Assembly (NCBI RefSeq): GCF_029784135.1 | Contig: NC_073746.1 | Coordinates: 260,811,598 to 260,875,597, forward strand | DNA from: Toxorhynchites rutilus septentrionalis | Lineage: Eukaryota; Arthropoda; Insecta; Diptera; Culicidae | Length of the DNA stretch: 64,000 nt | Reading direction: 5' to 3' | In this document: positions 10,546 through 21,627 of the stretch, in pieces | Numbering within the stretch: the stretch's first letter is position 1 | Layout of the letters: every line of letters begins with the position of its first letter | The notes under the pieces: generated by a model | The model's input: only the letters and a program-made list of their open reading frames with translations | The model's database searches: none | What the model was told of the DNA's origin: nothing | Translations under genes and position numbers: made by a program

Positions 10546-11187
10546 TTTTTAAATTTTCTACATAACTTCTATTTTGCATGAAAAAAATGTATTTTAGATA
10601 TTGCAAATTAAAGTTTTTTTTGTAAATTTGTTTTATTTACAAAAAAAAACTTGTAAAAAAACGAATGGGTACTAATTTTGAGTGTATATTTTTCCCATCT
10701 TTAAACATCAATAACTCTTTCCAAGACACTATTTCGGTACGACTCGTAGTTTTTGGGATATAGATTATCAAAGATATCTCTTACTAGAATCGATACGTCC
10801 TTTTCAAAAGTTACGCTTGAGTCCCAAAATTCTCATTTGCTGTGGAATCCTCATATTTCCTCCAACCCAAACGGAATACAAACTTTCATTTGAATCGAAA
10901 ATACATGTTCTTGAAATCTGCATTTTTAGGACGACTTCATTTGGAATTACTCATAAGATAAGGTGTTGATAAGGGAATATTGCTCTGATGGATTCAAGAT
11001 CGTATTCAAAGTTGTTCGCAGAAAGCGACAAAAATCGTACAGATAATTGGGTGTATAATTCGGCGATTTTCTGTACGCTTTACTTAGGAAACCAGCAATG
11101 TGAAAGAATCTCTCAGGAAAAAAATCAAGTTATATCTATATATTTGGAAAATGACCTGGTTCATGATAACTGAAAGCACACATTAAA

Positions 11188-11235
11188 CTCAATACGATTT
11201 TTACGATAAAACTTTATCGTAAAAATCGTATTGAG
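11188..11235. repeat. Perfect 48-bp palindrome (23-bp arms, 2-nt loop)
   Basis: The left arm runs CTCAATACGATTTTTACGAT plus AAA; the right arm is its exact reverse complement, separated only by AC. No TA or other target duplication is obvious at its edges. It could form a cruciform or a transcript hairpin. Confidence 0.9.
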
Positions 11236-11568
11236 CTCAGTTCAGCCCATACAGATAACAAATGTTTGTATTCACTGTAAAGGATAGTTAGTAAAAATGT
11301 TACCAAAGTGCAGCTCAATGTAATTGTTTTATTTGAAACATATATGGTGTGTGAAATGTTTTGAGGAAGTAGTGAAACACACGCGAGACTGTTATGCGTC
11401 AATCACGAATAATTAATTTTATTCTTCTAAGAAAATCTTCTGTCCCTCTGCACTGGACAATCTGTTTGCTATAATGTTATAGCTTTATGGCAATTATTTT
11501 TACAATGTACTATTGCGTGTGGTAACACCATTAGCTATTAAGCCATATATACACTACAGTGTGTACAT

Positions 11569-11848
11569 TAGGGTGCCAATGAAAATGGTCATCCCGAATT
11601 TCGAAAAGTTGCCCCATAAAAAATGTTCACCACCTCGAAAAAACACCCCATGCCAAAAATCAGGCTTTTCTAAAAAAAATTGATGCCAAATGTCTTAAAA
11701 TTTCATGAAACGTCGAGATCTACTGTCATCTCATAAAAAAAATTTCGTCTGAAATTTTGCATAGGATGTTTTTTTGAGGTGGTTTTATATAGGATAATTT
11801 TTTGAAATTTTAGGGTTGATTTTTTCCCATACATTCATTGGCACACTA
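11569..11848. mobile_element. MITE with TAGGGTGCCAATGA / TAGTGTGCCAATGA ends
   Basis: About 280 bp bounded by imperfect terminal inverted repeats (TAGGGTGCCAATGAAAATG at left; the right end reverse-complements to TAGTGTGCCAATGAATG). The terminal TA on both sides may be the target duplication, suggesting a Tc1/mariner-type MITE. No open frame inside. Confidence 0.6.
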
Positions 11849-12043
11849 GCGTACATGTTACTATCGCAAAATTGTTCCAATATCATAACTCTCTATTTGA
11901 GCATTCGAATTTTGTTCACAATGGGACTAACTCATTTATTTATTCAACAATATTACATTTGTTCTGTCTAAAGAAGTTTCTAATAAACACAAATAATATT
12001 TCTTCCAGTGACTCCTTCATTTCCAAACACACTTCAGAAACAA

Positions 12044-12134
12044 CAGTAAAACCCTGATTACCCGCGGAATTGCGTCGCTTTCGCGGATAAACTTCACCGC
12101 GAATTATCCGCTTGCGGATATTTGAGGCTCTACT
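12044..12134. mobile_element. Tiny pogo/Tigger-like MITE relic
   Basis: Roughly 90 bp with CAGTAAAACCCTGATTACCC at left and an inverted, diverged counterpart (TAGAGCCTCAAATATCCGC) at right, with CGCGG-rich inner sequence. The CAGTA-type end and TA neighbours resemble pogo/Tigger ends; the assignment is weak. Confidence 0.35.
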
Positions 12135-12936
12135 ATAGTTTCCTTAAATATATTCAATTCTTTCAATGGTTTCGACTACACGTCTTCAGAATTGGCAGAA
12201 CATCATCCTGTCATTGTACTTTTCAGCCTAGTGAATAGAAAGAAGTCAGAATAGCAATTCACGAACCAGCAGTTAATATCATGTTACGAAAGAGGAAACT
12301 GTATCAGATCTTTCGTCCCAGATAACGTTCTTATGACTGAAACCTATGATTACCTATCGGATTCGAAAAAAGGCACGACAGCATCCTTGACGTAGGACTG
12401 CTAATTTATCAGGTTTTTTTGAAATTTTGTGTCGTTTCATCAGTGTTGTTCGCACGTGTCTGAGAAAACATCAAGTGTAATTAATAATTATTAATACAAG
12501 CTTCCAAGCTTCGATATTAACCACTTTGAGAATCCCTGTTCTAAACAGTGGTGCAACAATAATGGTTATAAAGGAGCTAAGGCCAATTGAGAAATATTGA
12601 TCGATTGTGAAGAGGAAACTAGAGAATTGCGGTGAAACTGTATGCGACGAGGAGTTAGAGTGAAAATGGCATTCGGATACCAATTAAGTGGGGTGCAAAA
12701 AGAAGTGTTCGGGAAAAAGTAAGATGAGCTATGATAAGAAATGAAACCAGAGATTTATAACTGATATGTCTCTAATAAGATTTTAGCGTCTGATTTTTTT
12801 TTTGTGTTCAACCTTCAAGGCACATTTAATCTTCTTAGCTGTAAATTTTGAAATGAATCTTTTTAAGATGCCAGGCACTGTCTACATACATTAGAAGGGA
12901 GTCGAACAACGCAAAAGAGCCAAATGCCGTTCAAAC
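12135..12936. other. Intergenic sequence downstream of the odorant receptor
   Basis: No supported coding or RNA gene. It contains the 3' flank of the minus-strand receptor gene. I see no clear repeat structure. Confidence 0.5.
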
Positions 12937-14500
12937 CTATATGTATATGTTACTTTTCTTATGCCCAATTTTCTGCAGTAGCGTGAAATACGAAAGGGAA
13001 ATCCTTAGTACCTGAAAATAAATATATTATCAATGCATTATAAAAAGGTATAACATCTTCGTACCGAGAGGCATGTTTTCATGTCCAAATCGTACATCTT
13101 GAAAGCCGTTAGCTTCAGCGGTTTCAACGAGTTAGCTAGTATCATTAGAGCCCTCTGACGGAAGGCTGCTCCACATTCATACCAAGGAGAATCCATCAAC
13201 GCATCAATAACATTGATATTCTAACAGCAAACATGGAATGTTCTTCTAAAAATTATGAGCCGTATGTGACGCGCATACTTACTTGAGTTTTCAATATTTG
13301 TCCCAGATAGGACATCCAAACCAACTCTGACACGGCTACTAGTAGATATTCAACAATGTTTGCCACCTGCATTGGACTTAAATCGTCCTGGACACATGAA
13401 AACAAGTAGCTCGAATGAGACTCTGATTGTCAGTAAGTCAATATTGTGTATCACTTTACCATTGTTGCGATATAAGCCAACAAACACAACAGGGAAACTT
13501 CCTGAAAGAAGGTTAACATTAAAAATGGATGATAGTATTCTCCCAAACGACGACAGAAATTTATCAGCACAACGTGATGATCGATACAATCATCCAAAGC
13601 TGTGGCCAATTCATTCGATAGTTGCATTAGATACCGATGGTTAATAGGTGGTGGCTTAAGTCGTTTGGCTAATGTTCTCGGGGCAATCGAAAACTCTTCT
13701 AACAACTCCTTCTCGAACCAGGAACTCTTCGCACTTTGTAAATACGTTTTATATAAATTTTGTAGCATGGTGAGTTGGTGGTGGTAGTTGCCTCCGTTAA
13801 TCATAGCTGTATTGTATGAGTTTCTTAAGCTGCAACAAAGTATACCGAACTGTCCACAAACAATAAATATGTACGCCATAAGTAAAGAAGCAGTCATTCC
13901 GTACGTTATTCCAACTTGTAACTGACCAACAATTTGACCGGCATAGGCTATCTCGTACATCGGGGAATGACTTACATCGAAGGGGTACCAAAACTCGAAG
14001 GGAAGTACTCTCTCCCACTGTATGACCGGTATCACAACCCAATGAAACGTTACCGCGGTACAAGTGGTGATCCAGAATTTGAAGAATTTATTAACGAAAC
14101 GCTTACTTGATTCATACTCTACATAAGAGATTCCGGTCGCAGATCGACGTTTGAATTTGTCCGCCATCAATTCGAATAGTTGGGCTTCCCGTTGATAGTT
14201 CCACCGGAAATATACATTCACTATAAACATACTGCCGTAGATTATCGCGTTCGCCATTTGCGTAAATATGTCGCCCAAATTATCGATGTTGTCCACTATG
14301 GTCTTAATATTGAATATAGTTATGTGTAAACAGATAAACTGCCAGAATGTGTAGCACATCACGTTCAGCAGCAACGAGATCCGGAATCGGCCCTGGAGCG
14401 TTGTTGGCAAGTGTTGATTGAAGTCGTACGGCCACAACGCCAGTAGTACCATTGTCCGATAGATACTGGGAAATTCTCGAAATGCCTTTGGTGTGTACAT
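12937..14500 (-). CDS. Odorant receptor (insect 7tm_6 family), four exons
   Basis: Exons on the minus strand are 14500-13460, 13387-13283, 13220-13065 and 13011-12937; introns are 72, 62 and 53 bp, all GT-AG and all phase 0. The protein is about 458 residues. Start: ATG at 14500 (MYTPKAFREF); the codon at 14509 is TTG, not a start. Hydrophobic segments fall near residues 41-61, 78-97, 140-160, 183-218, 320-347 and 358-379, with the last in exon 4. Family landmarks are WYPFD after the third segment, the late SPWYECGAAFR motif in exon 3, and the ALMDSPWY context typical of the receptor C-terminus. Insect odorant receptors sit in sensory-neuron dendrites with reversed topology and form ion channels with the co-receptor Orco. 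Intron positions near the 3' end fit the family. No stop or frameshift is visible, so it looks functional. The ligand and orthologue are unknown. It stands alone between two transposon blocks. Confidence 0.93.
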
Positions 14501-15499
14501 TGTTGACAATCAGAGCACTTTCTCGAACAAGCTGGGATAGGCAATTATTTGATTTTAATTCCATAAGTCACTTTTAAAGCATCGGTGTAGTCTGATGCTT
14601 TGAATTATTAATTATCTCGCCTCCGTTACATTCAGCATTCGCTACATAATTTAACTACGGTCGTGATTATGGGAACAATTATTAAGTCTATTGATTTGCA
14701 GTACACCCATTAACAATACTTGAAAATATCCAGACATGACACAGACTGGGAATAATAAAAAATTCAATCAGAATAAGATAATTTGTCTTGGACGCATTGA
14801 AAGTATAGAGAATCAAGACCGGAGTTCTTCTTTACAGTTCCCTTGAAATATTTAGTTTTAATTTTACGGCAATCCAATAGTTTTGTGGATATACACAGCA
14901 ACAAAATGTGAAAAAGCGATCGGGCCAAATCGTTCTCGAGCGATTTACGCAACAGCAGAGAAACAACTGGATTCTGTGTCGACGCTATCATAGGGTCACG
15001 TTTTTTAATGTGATCATGCAGTTCCGGCAACTCACAGTTCACAAAACTGTATTAGTCGCACCGGAGCATTATGATTGGACAGAGTTTTTTGCTGTAAGAT
15101 GCCAGATTCGCCAGGTGTTTTCAAAATAGCACATTTTAAAGTCGCTATCTACATTTCAGTCCGTTCAAAAAAACCTTTAATATATTTTTGGTTAAAATAG
15201 AATGATTCATGTTTCGGGTATTTCACAATCATTGGCTTCGGTAGGGCGATAATTACCTAACAATGTAAAGAATATTGTATTGAATGAAGTAAGCCCTAGG
15301 TACTGCACAAGATTCATTATTTTGTTATTTTATGCTAAATCGGTGATAAATAATTAAGTATCACATAAGTATGTTACCTGATCAAGGTTGAATTTTTCAT
15401 TTTTATTTCATTTTCAAGCAAATATTTCTGTCTACAATACTTGCTTTGTTTATCCGGTGTTTTTTTATTTATTTACTATGACTCTACATCCCATTGAGA
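14501..15499. other. Upstream flank of the odorant receptor
   Basis: This must hold the promoter of the receptor gene, but I see no convincing TATA box or initiator. A 90-codon minus frame at 14764-15042 resembles no family I know and has no splice context, so I do not call it. Confidence 0.45.
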
Positions 15500-15930
15500 T
15501 TAGATCTGATTCACTACTTTTCTCCAATAAACCCGACCCTTGGCTGCAGTTCTCCAACTCTCGGCTACACCGATTCTTGCCAAGTCCTGCTCCACCTGGT
15601 CCAACCACCTCGATCGCTGGGCTCCTGTCCTTCTTATTCCTACCGAATTCGATGCGAACACCATCTTTGCAGGGCTGTTGTCCGGCAATCTTGCAACATG
15701 CCCTGCCCATCGCACTCGTCCAGCCTTGGCGACTTTCTGGATGCTGGGTTCGCCGTAGAGTTGTGCCAGTTCGTGGTTCATTCTCCTTCTCCATACTTCG
15801 TTTTCCTGTACACCACCGTATATTGTTCTTAGCACTCAGCGTTCGAAAACACCAAGCGCTTGTGAGTCCTCTTCAAGCATCGTCCATGCTTCGTGCTTGT
15901 CCGGTGTATACATTGTTTATACTCTCAGCA
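15500..15930 (-). pseudogene. RTE/CR1-like ORF2 C-terminal fragment, copy 1
   Basis: The minus frame reads EAWTMLEEDSQALGVFER, an in-frame TGA, then VLRTIYGGVQENEVWRRRMN, GRVRWAGHVARLPD and RSRWLDQVEQDLARIGVAES, ending RKVVNQI and a stop. This is the conserved tail after the reverse transcriptase in a group of insect non-LTR elements. I favour RTE-like but cannot settle the clade. No catalytic domain is left. Confidence 0.7.
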
Positions 15931-16599
15931 TCCTCAAAGTTATCCACGTGGCATCTAATTGACCCTAAGGGATTCTTATAAATATTTCATCTCCTTGTTA
16001 TGTATCCTGATATTTAATGTCACTGACCTCTTTATCTGGATCAATTGTCCGTAAGAACATCAATTATATTATGAGAAGCACGAAACATGATACACATAAT
16101 AATCACCTTTGAGGACAACACAGCAATCATAACAATCATATAAACAATAAGAATTGTATTGTCACAAAATAGGAAAGGATGGAAACAGATCTTCTATGCA
16201 AAGAGTAACTGTTTATAGCGAATATTCCAGACGCAACCCAAACAACAATTACGCTATTTAAAAAACTATGGGTAAAATAGGGCACGTAATAGTCAGAACA
16301 GTGCTCCCTAATCACTCATCGGGTAGCCAATCTATTCTCTACTCATCGGGTAGCCAATCTAGAACTCTGCTCAGACACCTTTCTGGCCGAAGACAGCAAT
16401 CATCGCGTAAAAATATCAAATATCGGTTCATAATTTAAAATTGCATAAAACATACGGTTTAGCAAGACATGTATTTACATACAGATATCATAAAATAATA
16501 TTTACACTTGGTGGCAAACCATTATAAACTATACAAATTAAATTAAATTTTGTCATACATAAAGAATGCTTTTTTTCAAGGAGGGTTTTCAAGTGGGAG
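15931..16599. other. Non-coding spacer in duplicated block (also 20959-21627)
   Basis: No gene seen. A short direct repeat CTCATCGGGTAGCCAATCT occurs twice near 16313-16361, and again in the second copy. The rest is unremarkable AT-rich sequence. Confidence 0.5.
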
Positions 16600-17325
16600 C
16601 ATGTGCTATAACGGAGCACAAATTTCCCGCGGAGCACCATTTGAAAACCCCTGACCTAGATATTTCACTAAAGCGCCGCATTTTATTTCCTCTCCCCCAA
16701 GATGCAAAGACAACAGATGCTGTTTTGGTGAAGGAAATAATTGTTGTTTTGAGAGATTTATGCTCAGGTCTTCTGTGATGTACCATGATTGTGTAAGGTT
16801 TAAGATCATCTGCATCCTGCTCGATATCACGTCGTCGAACTTGCCACGTACCATTAAGATGAGTTCGTCAGCAAAACCCACGATTTCCAAACCTTTAGCC
16901 TCCAAACTTCCCAGAAGGTCGTCAACTACTAGTGACCAGAGGAGAGGCGATAGAACCCCTCCTTATGGGCAACAAAACAATCGACGACCCGCCCTGCTAT
17001 TTTCCCAATTTAGATCCATTCGACTTTACAGTCATAGAAATGTCTTCTTCTCATAGCCTGTGCCGTTGATAGATAAGAAACATTATCGAAAGCACCTGCA
17101 GTTTCTTTTGATGAGATTTTTCAATGTTTGTCACAAAAGTGTGTAACGCTGTGACTGTGAATTTGCCTGATTGGTAGGCAAACTGGTATTTATATAATGG
17201 GCATTTAGACATGAATACAGACTTTACGTATTCATATGATACATTTTACATAGTTTTCAACAGTATTGATGATGAACTAATTGGTCTGAATGATTTTGGG
17301 AGTGATTTATCACGTTTCTCATGAT
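16600..17325 (-). pseudogene. LOA-clade RT fragment (antisense), copy 1
   Basis: The minus strand aligns, as protein and as DNA, with the RT of the element at 3388-6887 (roughly 4640-5370 there). Recognisable parts are IVGFADELILMVRGKFDDV (the FADD box changed to FADE), the NLTQSW.I.E.LSIN segment, and LHLGGEEIK. Frames are broken by several indels, and a stretch between the finger region and the GCPQGG region is missing. An old dead fragment. Confidence 0.78.
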
Positions 17326-17507
17326 AGCTTCGTTGACTGTTAGCGTCCAGTACGGGTGAATATCGTAATGATTGAATCGCCTGAGTATTCGCCATTTATC
17401 AGTGGAGAGATTTTCGTCTCTCCATGACTCTTTTGAGTCTTCTTCGCTGAATGTTGCTCTTTGTGGGAAAAAAGCATGAAGAATTTTTGGACGCGGTATA
17501 TTTTAAA

Positions 17508-18470
17508 ACGGTTTTATTTAGCTTGCCCTGTAATCTGTTTGTGTGTTTGTATGTTTGTATGTTCGTAACATGTTTGTCTGTAGCTCTGACCCACATTAAT
17601 AGAAGTTTGACCCCCTTCCTGTTGACCGATTGATCTGAAATTTGGAACACACCTTTATCTCTGTAGTCATTATAAAACTGTGTATTTCATGATCTTGAAA
17701 ATCCGGCCGCTACAAAATGGCGGATCACATATTTTCTCAAAACCTCATCAATATGGGTTTTCCAAAACCCCATCAATATGGGTATCAAATGAAAGGACTT
17801 GACGAGTAGAATACGTTTGTTTAAGAAAAATGCAAATCCAAAATGGCTGCCACTACAGAATGGCGGACTACACATTTTCTCAAACTTAATTAATATGAGT
17901 ATCAAATGAAAGGGCTTGACTTGTAGAATACGGTTATTTATGATAAATATAAATCCAAGATGGCTGCTACTACAAAATGGCGGACTACATTTTATCACAA
18001 AACCTCATTAATATGGGTATCAAATGAAAGGGCTTGACTAGTAGAACACGGTTGTTTATGAAAAATCCAAATCCAAGATGGCCGCAATCACAAAATAGCA
18101 AATTTATTTATTAAACGGTATTATTTAGCTTGAACTGTTCGTATGTATGTTTGTATGTCTGTAGGGTTGTCCCACATTAATAGAAATTTGACCAATAGGA
18201 ACTGACCGAATTTATAAAATTCCTTTATCTCTGCTGTCATTTCAAAACTGTTTATCTTGAAAAATCTAATTTGGCCGCCGCTACAAAATAGCTGATTCCA
18301 TATCATTTAAAAAAAAAGGTTGATTGAGATATGCGTATCAAACGAACGAACTTGACTTGGAGAACACATTATGTATTTTCTGCAATCCACTCAATATCGG
18401 TATCAAATGAAATTTTTTGTCTGATAGAATACAGTACAATGGTTTTATTGTAGAAAAATATTCTAAAGAA
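17508..18470 (+). repeat. Degenerate minisatellite with ~118-bp unit and repeated header, copy 1
   Basis: Units contain ACAAAATGGCGGACTAC, TCTCAAAACCTCATCAATAT and GGGTATCAAATGAAAGG followed by CTTGAC; the AATGAAAGG..TTGAC landmark recurs at about 17789, 17908 and 18026, with a decayed one near 18345. A header with ACGGTTTTATTTAGCTTG, TGTATGTTTGTATG and CCCACATTAATAGAA precedes the units at about 17508 and again, diverged, at about 18113, so there are two orders of repetition. Frames here reflect the repeat, not a protein. Confidence 0.78.
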
Positions 18471-18477
18471 ACAGATG

Positions 18478-18652
18478 ATGTACTAAAAACTAGAAAATAA
18501 AATAAGTAAAAAAAACTTTTTAAGTTAAACGGTTTAATTGTGACTAAACATAATAATGTACTAAAAGCTAGAAAATAATTAGGCAAGTAGCATGTAGCAG
18601 TTATCATATCTCTCCTTCATTAGTCTAGGGCATTGATAATACTAAAATAAAA
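18478..18652 (+). repeat. Dispersed repeat (also 23506-23680 and 57133-57366)
   Basis: Shared landmarks are AAAATAAAATAAGTAAAAAA, AACTTTTTAAGTTAAACGG, ATAATGTACTAAAAGCT, AATTAGGCAAGTAGC and ACTAAAATAAAATCG. The third copy at 57.1 kb carries an extra inverted segment, so it is related but not part of the recent duplication. Confidence 0.72.
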
Positions 18653-18654
18653 TC

Positions 18655-20225
18655 GTGGGGCACGTTGGATTTCCATTATCCACAATTAGCGACATCATCA
18701 TATGCAATATTATATCTTCTGAAATCCAAATCGCATTTGCTCGCAAACAACAAATTGCTTCCGTTTTTCTCGATATCAAAGGGGCATTTGATTCTGTTTC
18801 CATGGAAATTCTCTCAGAGAAGCTTCATAATCGTGGACTTTCACCAATTCTCAATAATTTCCTGTACAATTTACTGTCAGAAAAGCACATGATTTTCTCT
18901 CATGGCAGCTCGAAAACTTCTCGTTACAGTTTTATGGGCCTACCGCAAGGCTCCTGCCTAAGCCCCGTTCTGCAAAAGCCGTTGCAAGATACCCTGAACA
19001 ATCTGTTCAGGTGGGCCCTTAAGCTGGGTATCGAATTCTCTACGGAGAAAACTGAAATGGTCGTTTTTTCTAGGAAGCACGAACCCGCCCAATTCCAGCT
19101 TCACCTATCCGGCAAAACGATCATGCACTCTAAGTTTTTCAAATATCTGGGTGTATATTTTGATTCTAAATGTACCTGGGGAAAACACTTTGCGTATCTG
19201 AAACAGAAATGCCAGCAAAGAATCAATTTTCTCCAAACAATAACCGGAATATGGTGGGGTGCCCATCCAGGAGACCTCATTCAGTTGTACAAAACAACGA
19301 TATTATCAGTGTTAGAATATGTCAGTTTTTGCTTCTGATCAGCTGCCAGGATTCATATTCTCAAGCTGGAGAGAATACACTATCGTTGCTTGCGTATAGC
19401 CATGGGGTGTTTGCATTCGACACATACGATGAGTCTCGAAGTCTTGGCAGGAGTAACCCCACTTACTCTTCGGTTCACAGAATTATCCTACAGATTTCTC
19501 ATCCGTTGCAAGATCATGAATCCATTGGTGATTAATAACTTCGAAAATCTACTCCAACTGACCCCTCAGTCAAGTTTTATGTCTTTATACCATGAGTACC
19601 TTACCCACGACGTGCACCCTTCACCAGGCATCTCCAACCAAGTTTGCTTCCCATACTTTTGCAATTCTTCTGTCATTTTTGATCTGTCCATGCGACAAAA
19701 AATCCATGGAATCCCAGATCACCTACGCTCCGATTCTATTCCGCCGATATTTTCGGCAGAATATGGGAAAGTTAGATCTGATAAAATGTTCTTTACTGAC
19801 GGTTCATACATAAACGGGTCCAATGGCTTCGGCATCTTCAATGAAAATTCCAGTGCCTCTTTCAAACTCAAAGATCCTTGTTCCGTGTATGTCGCTGAAC
19901 TGGGTTCGATATACTACGCACTAGGGATCATTGAAACTATGCCCATCGACCATTATTTTATTTTATCAGACAGTCTCAGCTCAATAGAGGCAATCCGCTC
20001 AATGAAAGTTGATAAACGCTCATCTTATTTCCTAACAAGAATAAGACATCTATTGAGTGTTTTGGTCGAAAAATTATTCAAGATTACCTTAGCATGGGTT
20101 CCCTCTCATTGCTCGATTCCGGAGAATGAGAAAGCGGACTCGCTAGCTAAGGTGGGCGCTTCAGAAGGTACACTTTTTGAAAGGCAAATTGCTTATAAAG
20201 AATTTTTCCACATTCCTCGTCAGTA
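18655..20225 (+). pseudogene. I-clade RT and RNase H, copy 1; YxDD box deleted, one in-frame stop
   Basis: One frame covers the middle of an I-type ORF2. RT motifs: ARKQQIASVFLDIKGAFDSV (first aspartate) and MGLPQGSCLSP. Right after LSP the sequence jumps to VLQKPLQDTLNN, so the segment with the second catalytic pair (YADD/LADD) is missing. The thumb and connection follow to a TGA at 19336-19338. The same frame then carries RNase H: FFTDGSYINGS, the ELGSIYYAL helix, ILSDSLSSIEA and LAWVPSHCSIPENEKADSLA. It ends with TAA at 20223-20225. Beyond that the C-terminal zinc finger is in a shifted frame. The RT cannot be active. Residue 19823 makes Asn in copy 1 and Thr in copy 2. Confidence 0.85.
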
Positions 20226-20315
20226 AGAGACGAATGAACTCTCAGAGTTTAAAGTCTCTCTAATTCAATACCTTCCTTCCTTCCTCGTCAGCACACGCTC
20301 GTAAGCTAGTAGCGC

Positions 20316-20547
20316 ATGTGGAGTGAAGATAAGTTCGGTCGTTGGTTACACACGATTATCCCTAAGGTCTCGACGAGTGCATGGTTCAAGGGATTGAATG
20401 TAGGTCGTGATTTCATTCGCGTGATATCTCGGCTCTTGTCCAATCACTACAACCTAAACGCGCATCTCTATCGCATTGGGCTCGCAGCAAACAATCTATG
20501 TGATTGTGGCGATGGCTACCACGACATCGAGTATATTGTCTGGTCGT
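20316..20547 (+). pseudogene. I-clade ORF2 C-terminal finger, copy 1 (cut at the junction)
   Basis: Reads WSEDKFGRWLHTIIPKVS, AWFKGLNVGRDFIRVISRLL, then a C-terminal finger with CDCGDGYHDIEYIVW, and is cut by the duplication junction. It is frame-shifted relative to the RNase H upstream. Confidence 0.75.
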
Positions 20548-20548
20548 A

Positions 20549-20958
20549 TCTCCAATAAACCCGACCCTTGGCTGCAGTTCTCCAACTCTCGGCTACACCG
20601 ATTCTTGCCAAGTCCTGCTCCACCTGGTCCAACCACCTCGATCGCTGGGCTCCTGTCCTTCTTATTCCTACCGAATTCGATGCGAACACCATCTTTGCAG
20701 GGCTGCTGTCCGGCAATCTTGCAACATGCCCTGCCCATCGCACTCGTCCAGCCTTGGCGACTTTCTGGATGCTGGGTTCGCCGTAGAGTTGTGCCAGTTC
20801 GTGGTTCATTCTCCTTCTCCATACTTCGTTTTCCTGTACACCACCGTATATTGTTCTTAGCACTCAGCGTTCGAAAACACCAAGCGCTTGTGAGTCCTCT
20901 TCAAGCATCGTCCATGCTTCGTGCTTGTCCGGTGTATACATTGTTTATACTCTCAGCA
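20549..20958 (-). pseudogene. RTE/CR1-like ORF2 C-terminal fragment, copy 2 (cut at the duplication junction)
   Basis: Same sequence as 15521-15930 but with ...GRVYWR followed at once by unrelated codons from the I-clade element, which marks the duplication breakpoint. It has LPDSSPAK where copy 1 has LPDNSPAK. Confidence 0.7.
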
Positions 20959-21627
20959 TCCTCAAAGTTATCCACGTGGCATCTAATTGACCCTAAGGGA
21001 TTCTTATAAATATTTCATCTCCTTGTTATGTATCCTGATATTTAATGTCACTGACCTCTTTATCTGGATCAATTGTCCGTAAGAACATCAATTATATTAT
21101 GAGAAGCACGAAACATGATACACATAATAATCACCTTTGAGGACAACACAGCAATCATAACAATCATATAAACAATAAGAATTGTATTGTCACAAAATAG
21201 GAAAGGATGGAAACAGATCTTCTATGCAAAGAGTAACTGTTTATAGCGAATATTCCAGACGCAACCCAAACAACAATTACGCTATTTAAAAAACTATGGG
21301 TAAAATAGGGCACGTAATAGTCAGAACAGTGCTCCCTAATCACTCATCGGGTAGCCAATCTATTCTCTACTCATCGGGTAGCCAATCTAGAACTCTGCTC
21401 AGACACCTTTCTGGCCGAAGACAGCAATCATCGCGTAAAAATATCAAATATCGGTTCATAATTTAAAATTGCATAAAACATACGGTTTAGCAAGACATGT
21501 ATTTACATACAGATATCATAAAATAATATTTACACTTGGTGGCAAACCATTATAAACTATACAAATTAAATTAAATTTTGTCATACATAAAGAATGCTTT
21601 TTTTCAAGGAGGGTTTTCAAGTGGGAG

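Larger units (their letters stand above)
9936..11568. other. Intergenic, AT-rich; divergent direct repeats and a palindrome
   Basis: No coding region is supported. Two divergent direct repeats of about 170-190 bp lie at about 10095-10260 and 10345-10545; both contain a CGAGAATRGCTGCRTTTAGA motif followed by TTTGTGGCTAAAA. A perfect palindrome is listed separately. Confidence 0.6.
15521..20547 (+). repeat. Tandem segmental duplication, copy 1 (5.03 kb)
   Basis: Every landmark recurs exactly 5028 bp downstream. In the stretches compared by eye I saw three substitutions: 15678 T versus 20706 C, 16677 C versus 21705 T, 19823 A versus 24851 C. The block begins TCTCCAATAAACCC and ends TATTGTCTGGTCGT. 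Contents from left to right: antisense RTE-like ORF2 tail, LOA-clade RT fragment (antisense), minisatellite, short dispersed repeat, I-clade RT/RNase H. Confidence 0.93.

Noticed and set aside
14764..15042. 92-codon minus frame upstream of the odorant receptor
   Set aside because: Considered as an extra upstream exon, but the receptor already has a natural start at 14500 and this frame has no matching splice site or receptor-like content.
15388..15981. 197-codon plus-strand frame, repeated at 20476-21009
   Set aside because: Reads antisense to the RTE-like tail; serine/proline/leucine-rich as expected from antisense reading, no domain.
17687..17998. 103-codon minus frame (and 22715-23026)
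   Set aside because: A by-product of the 118-bp repeat: the protein repeats itself with the repeat period.
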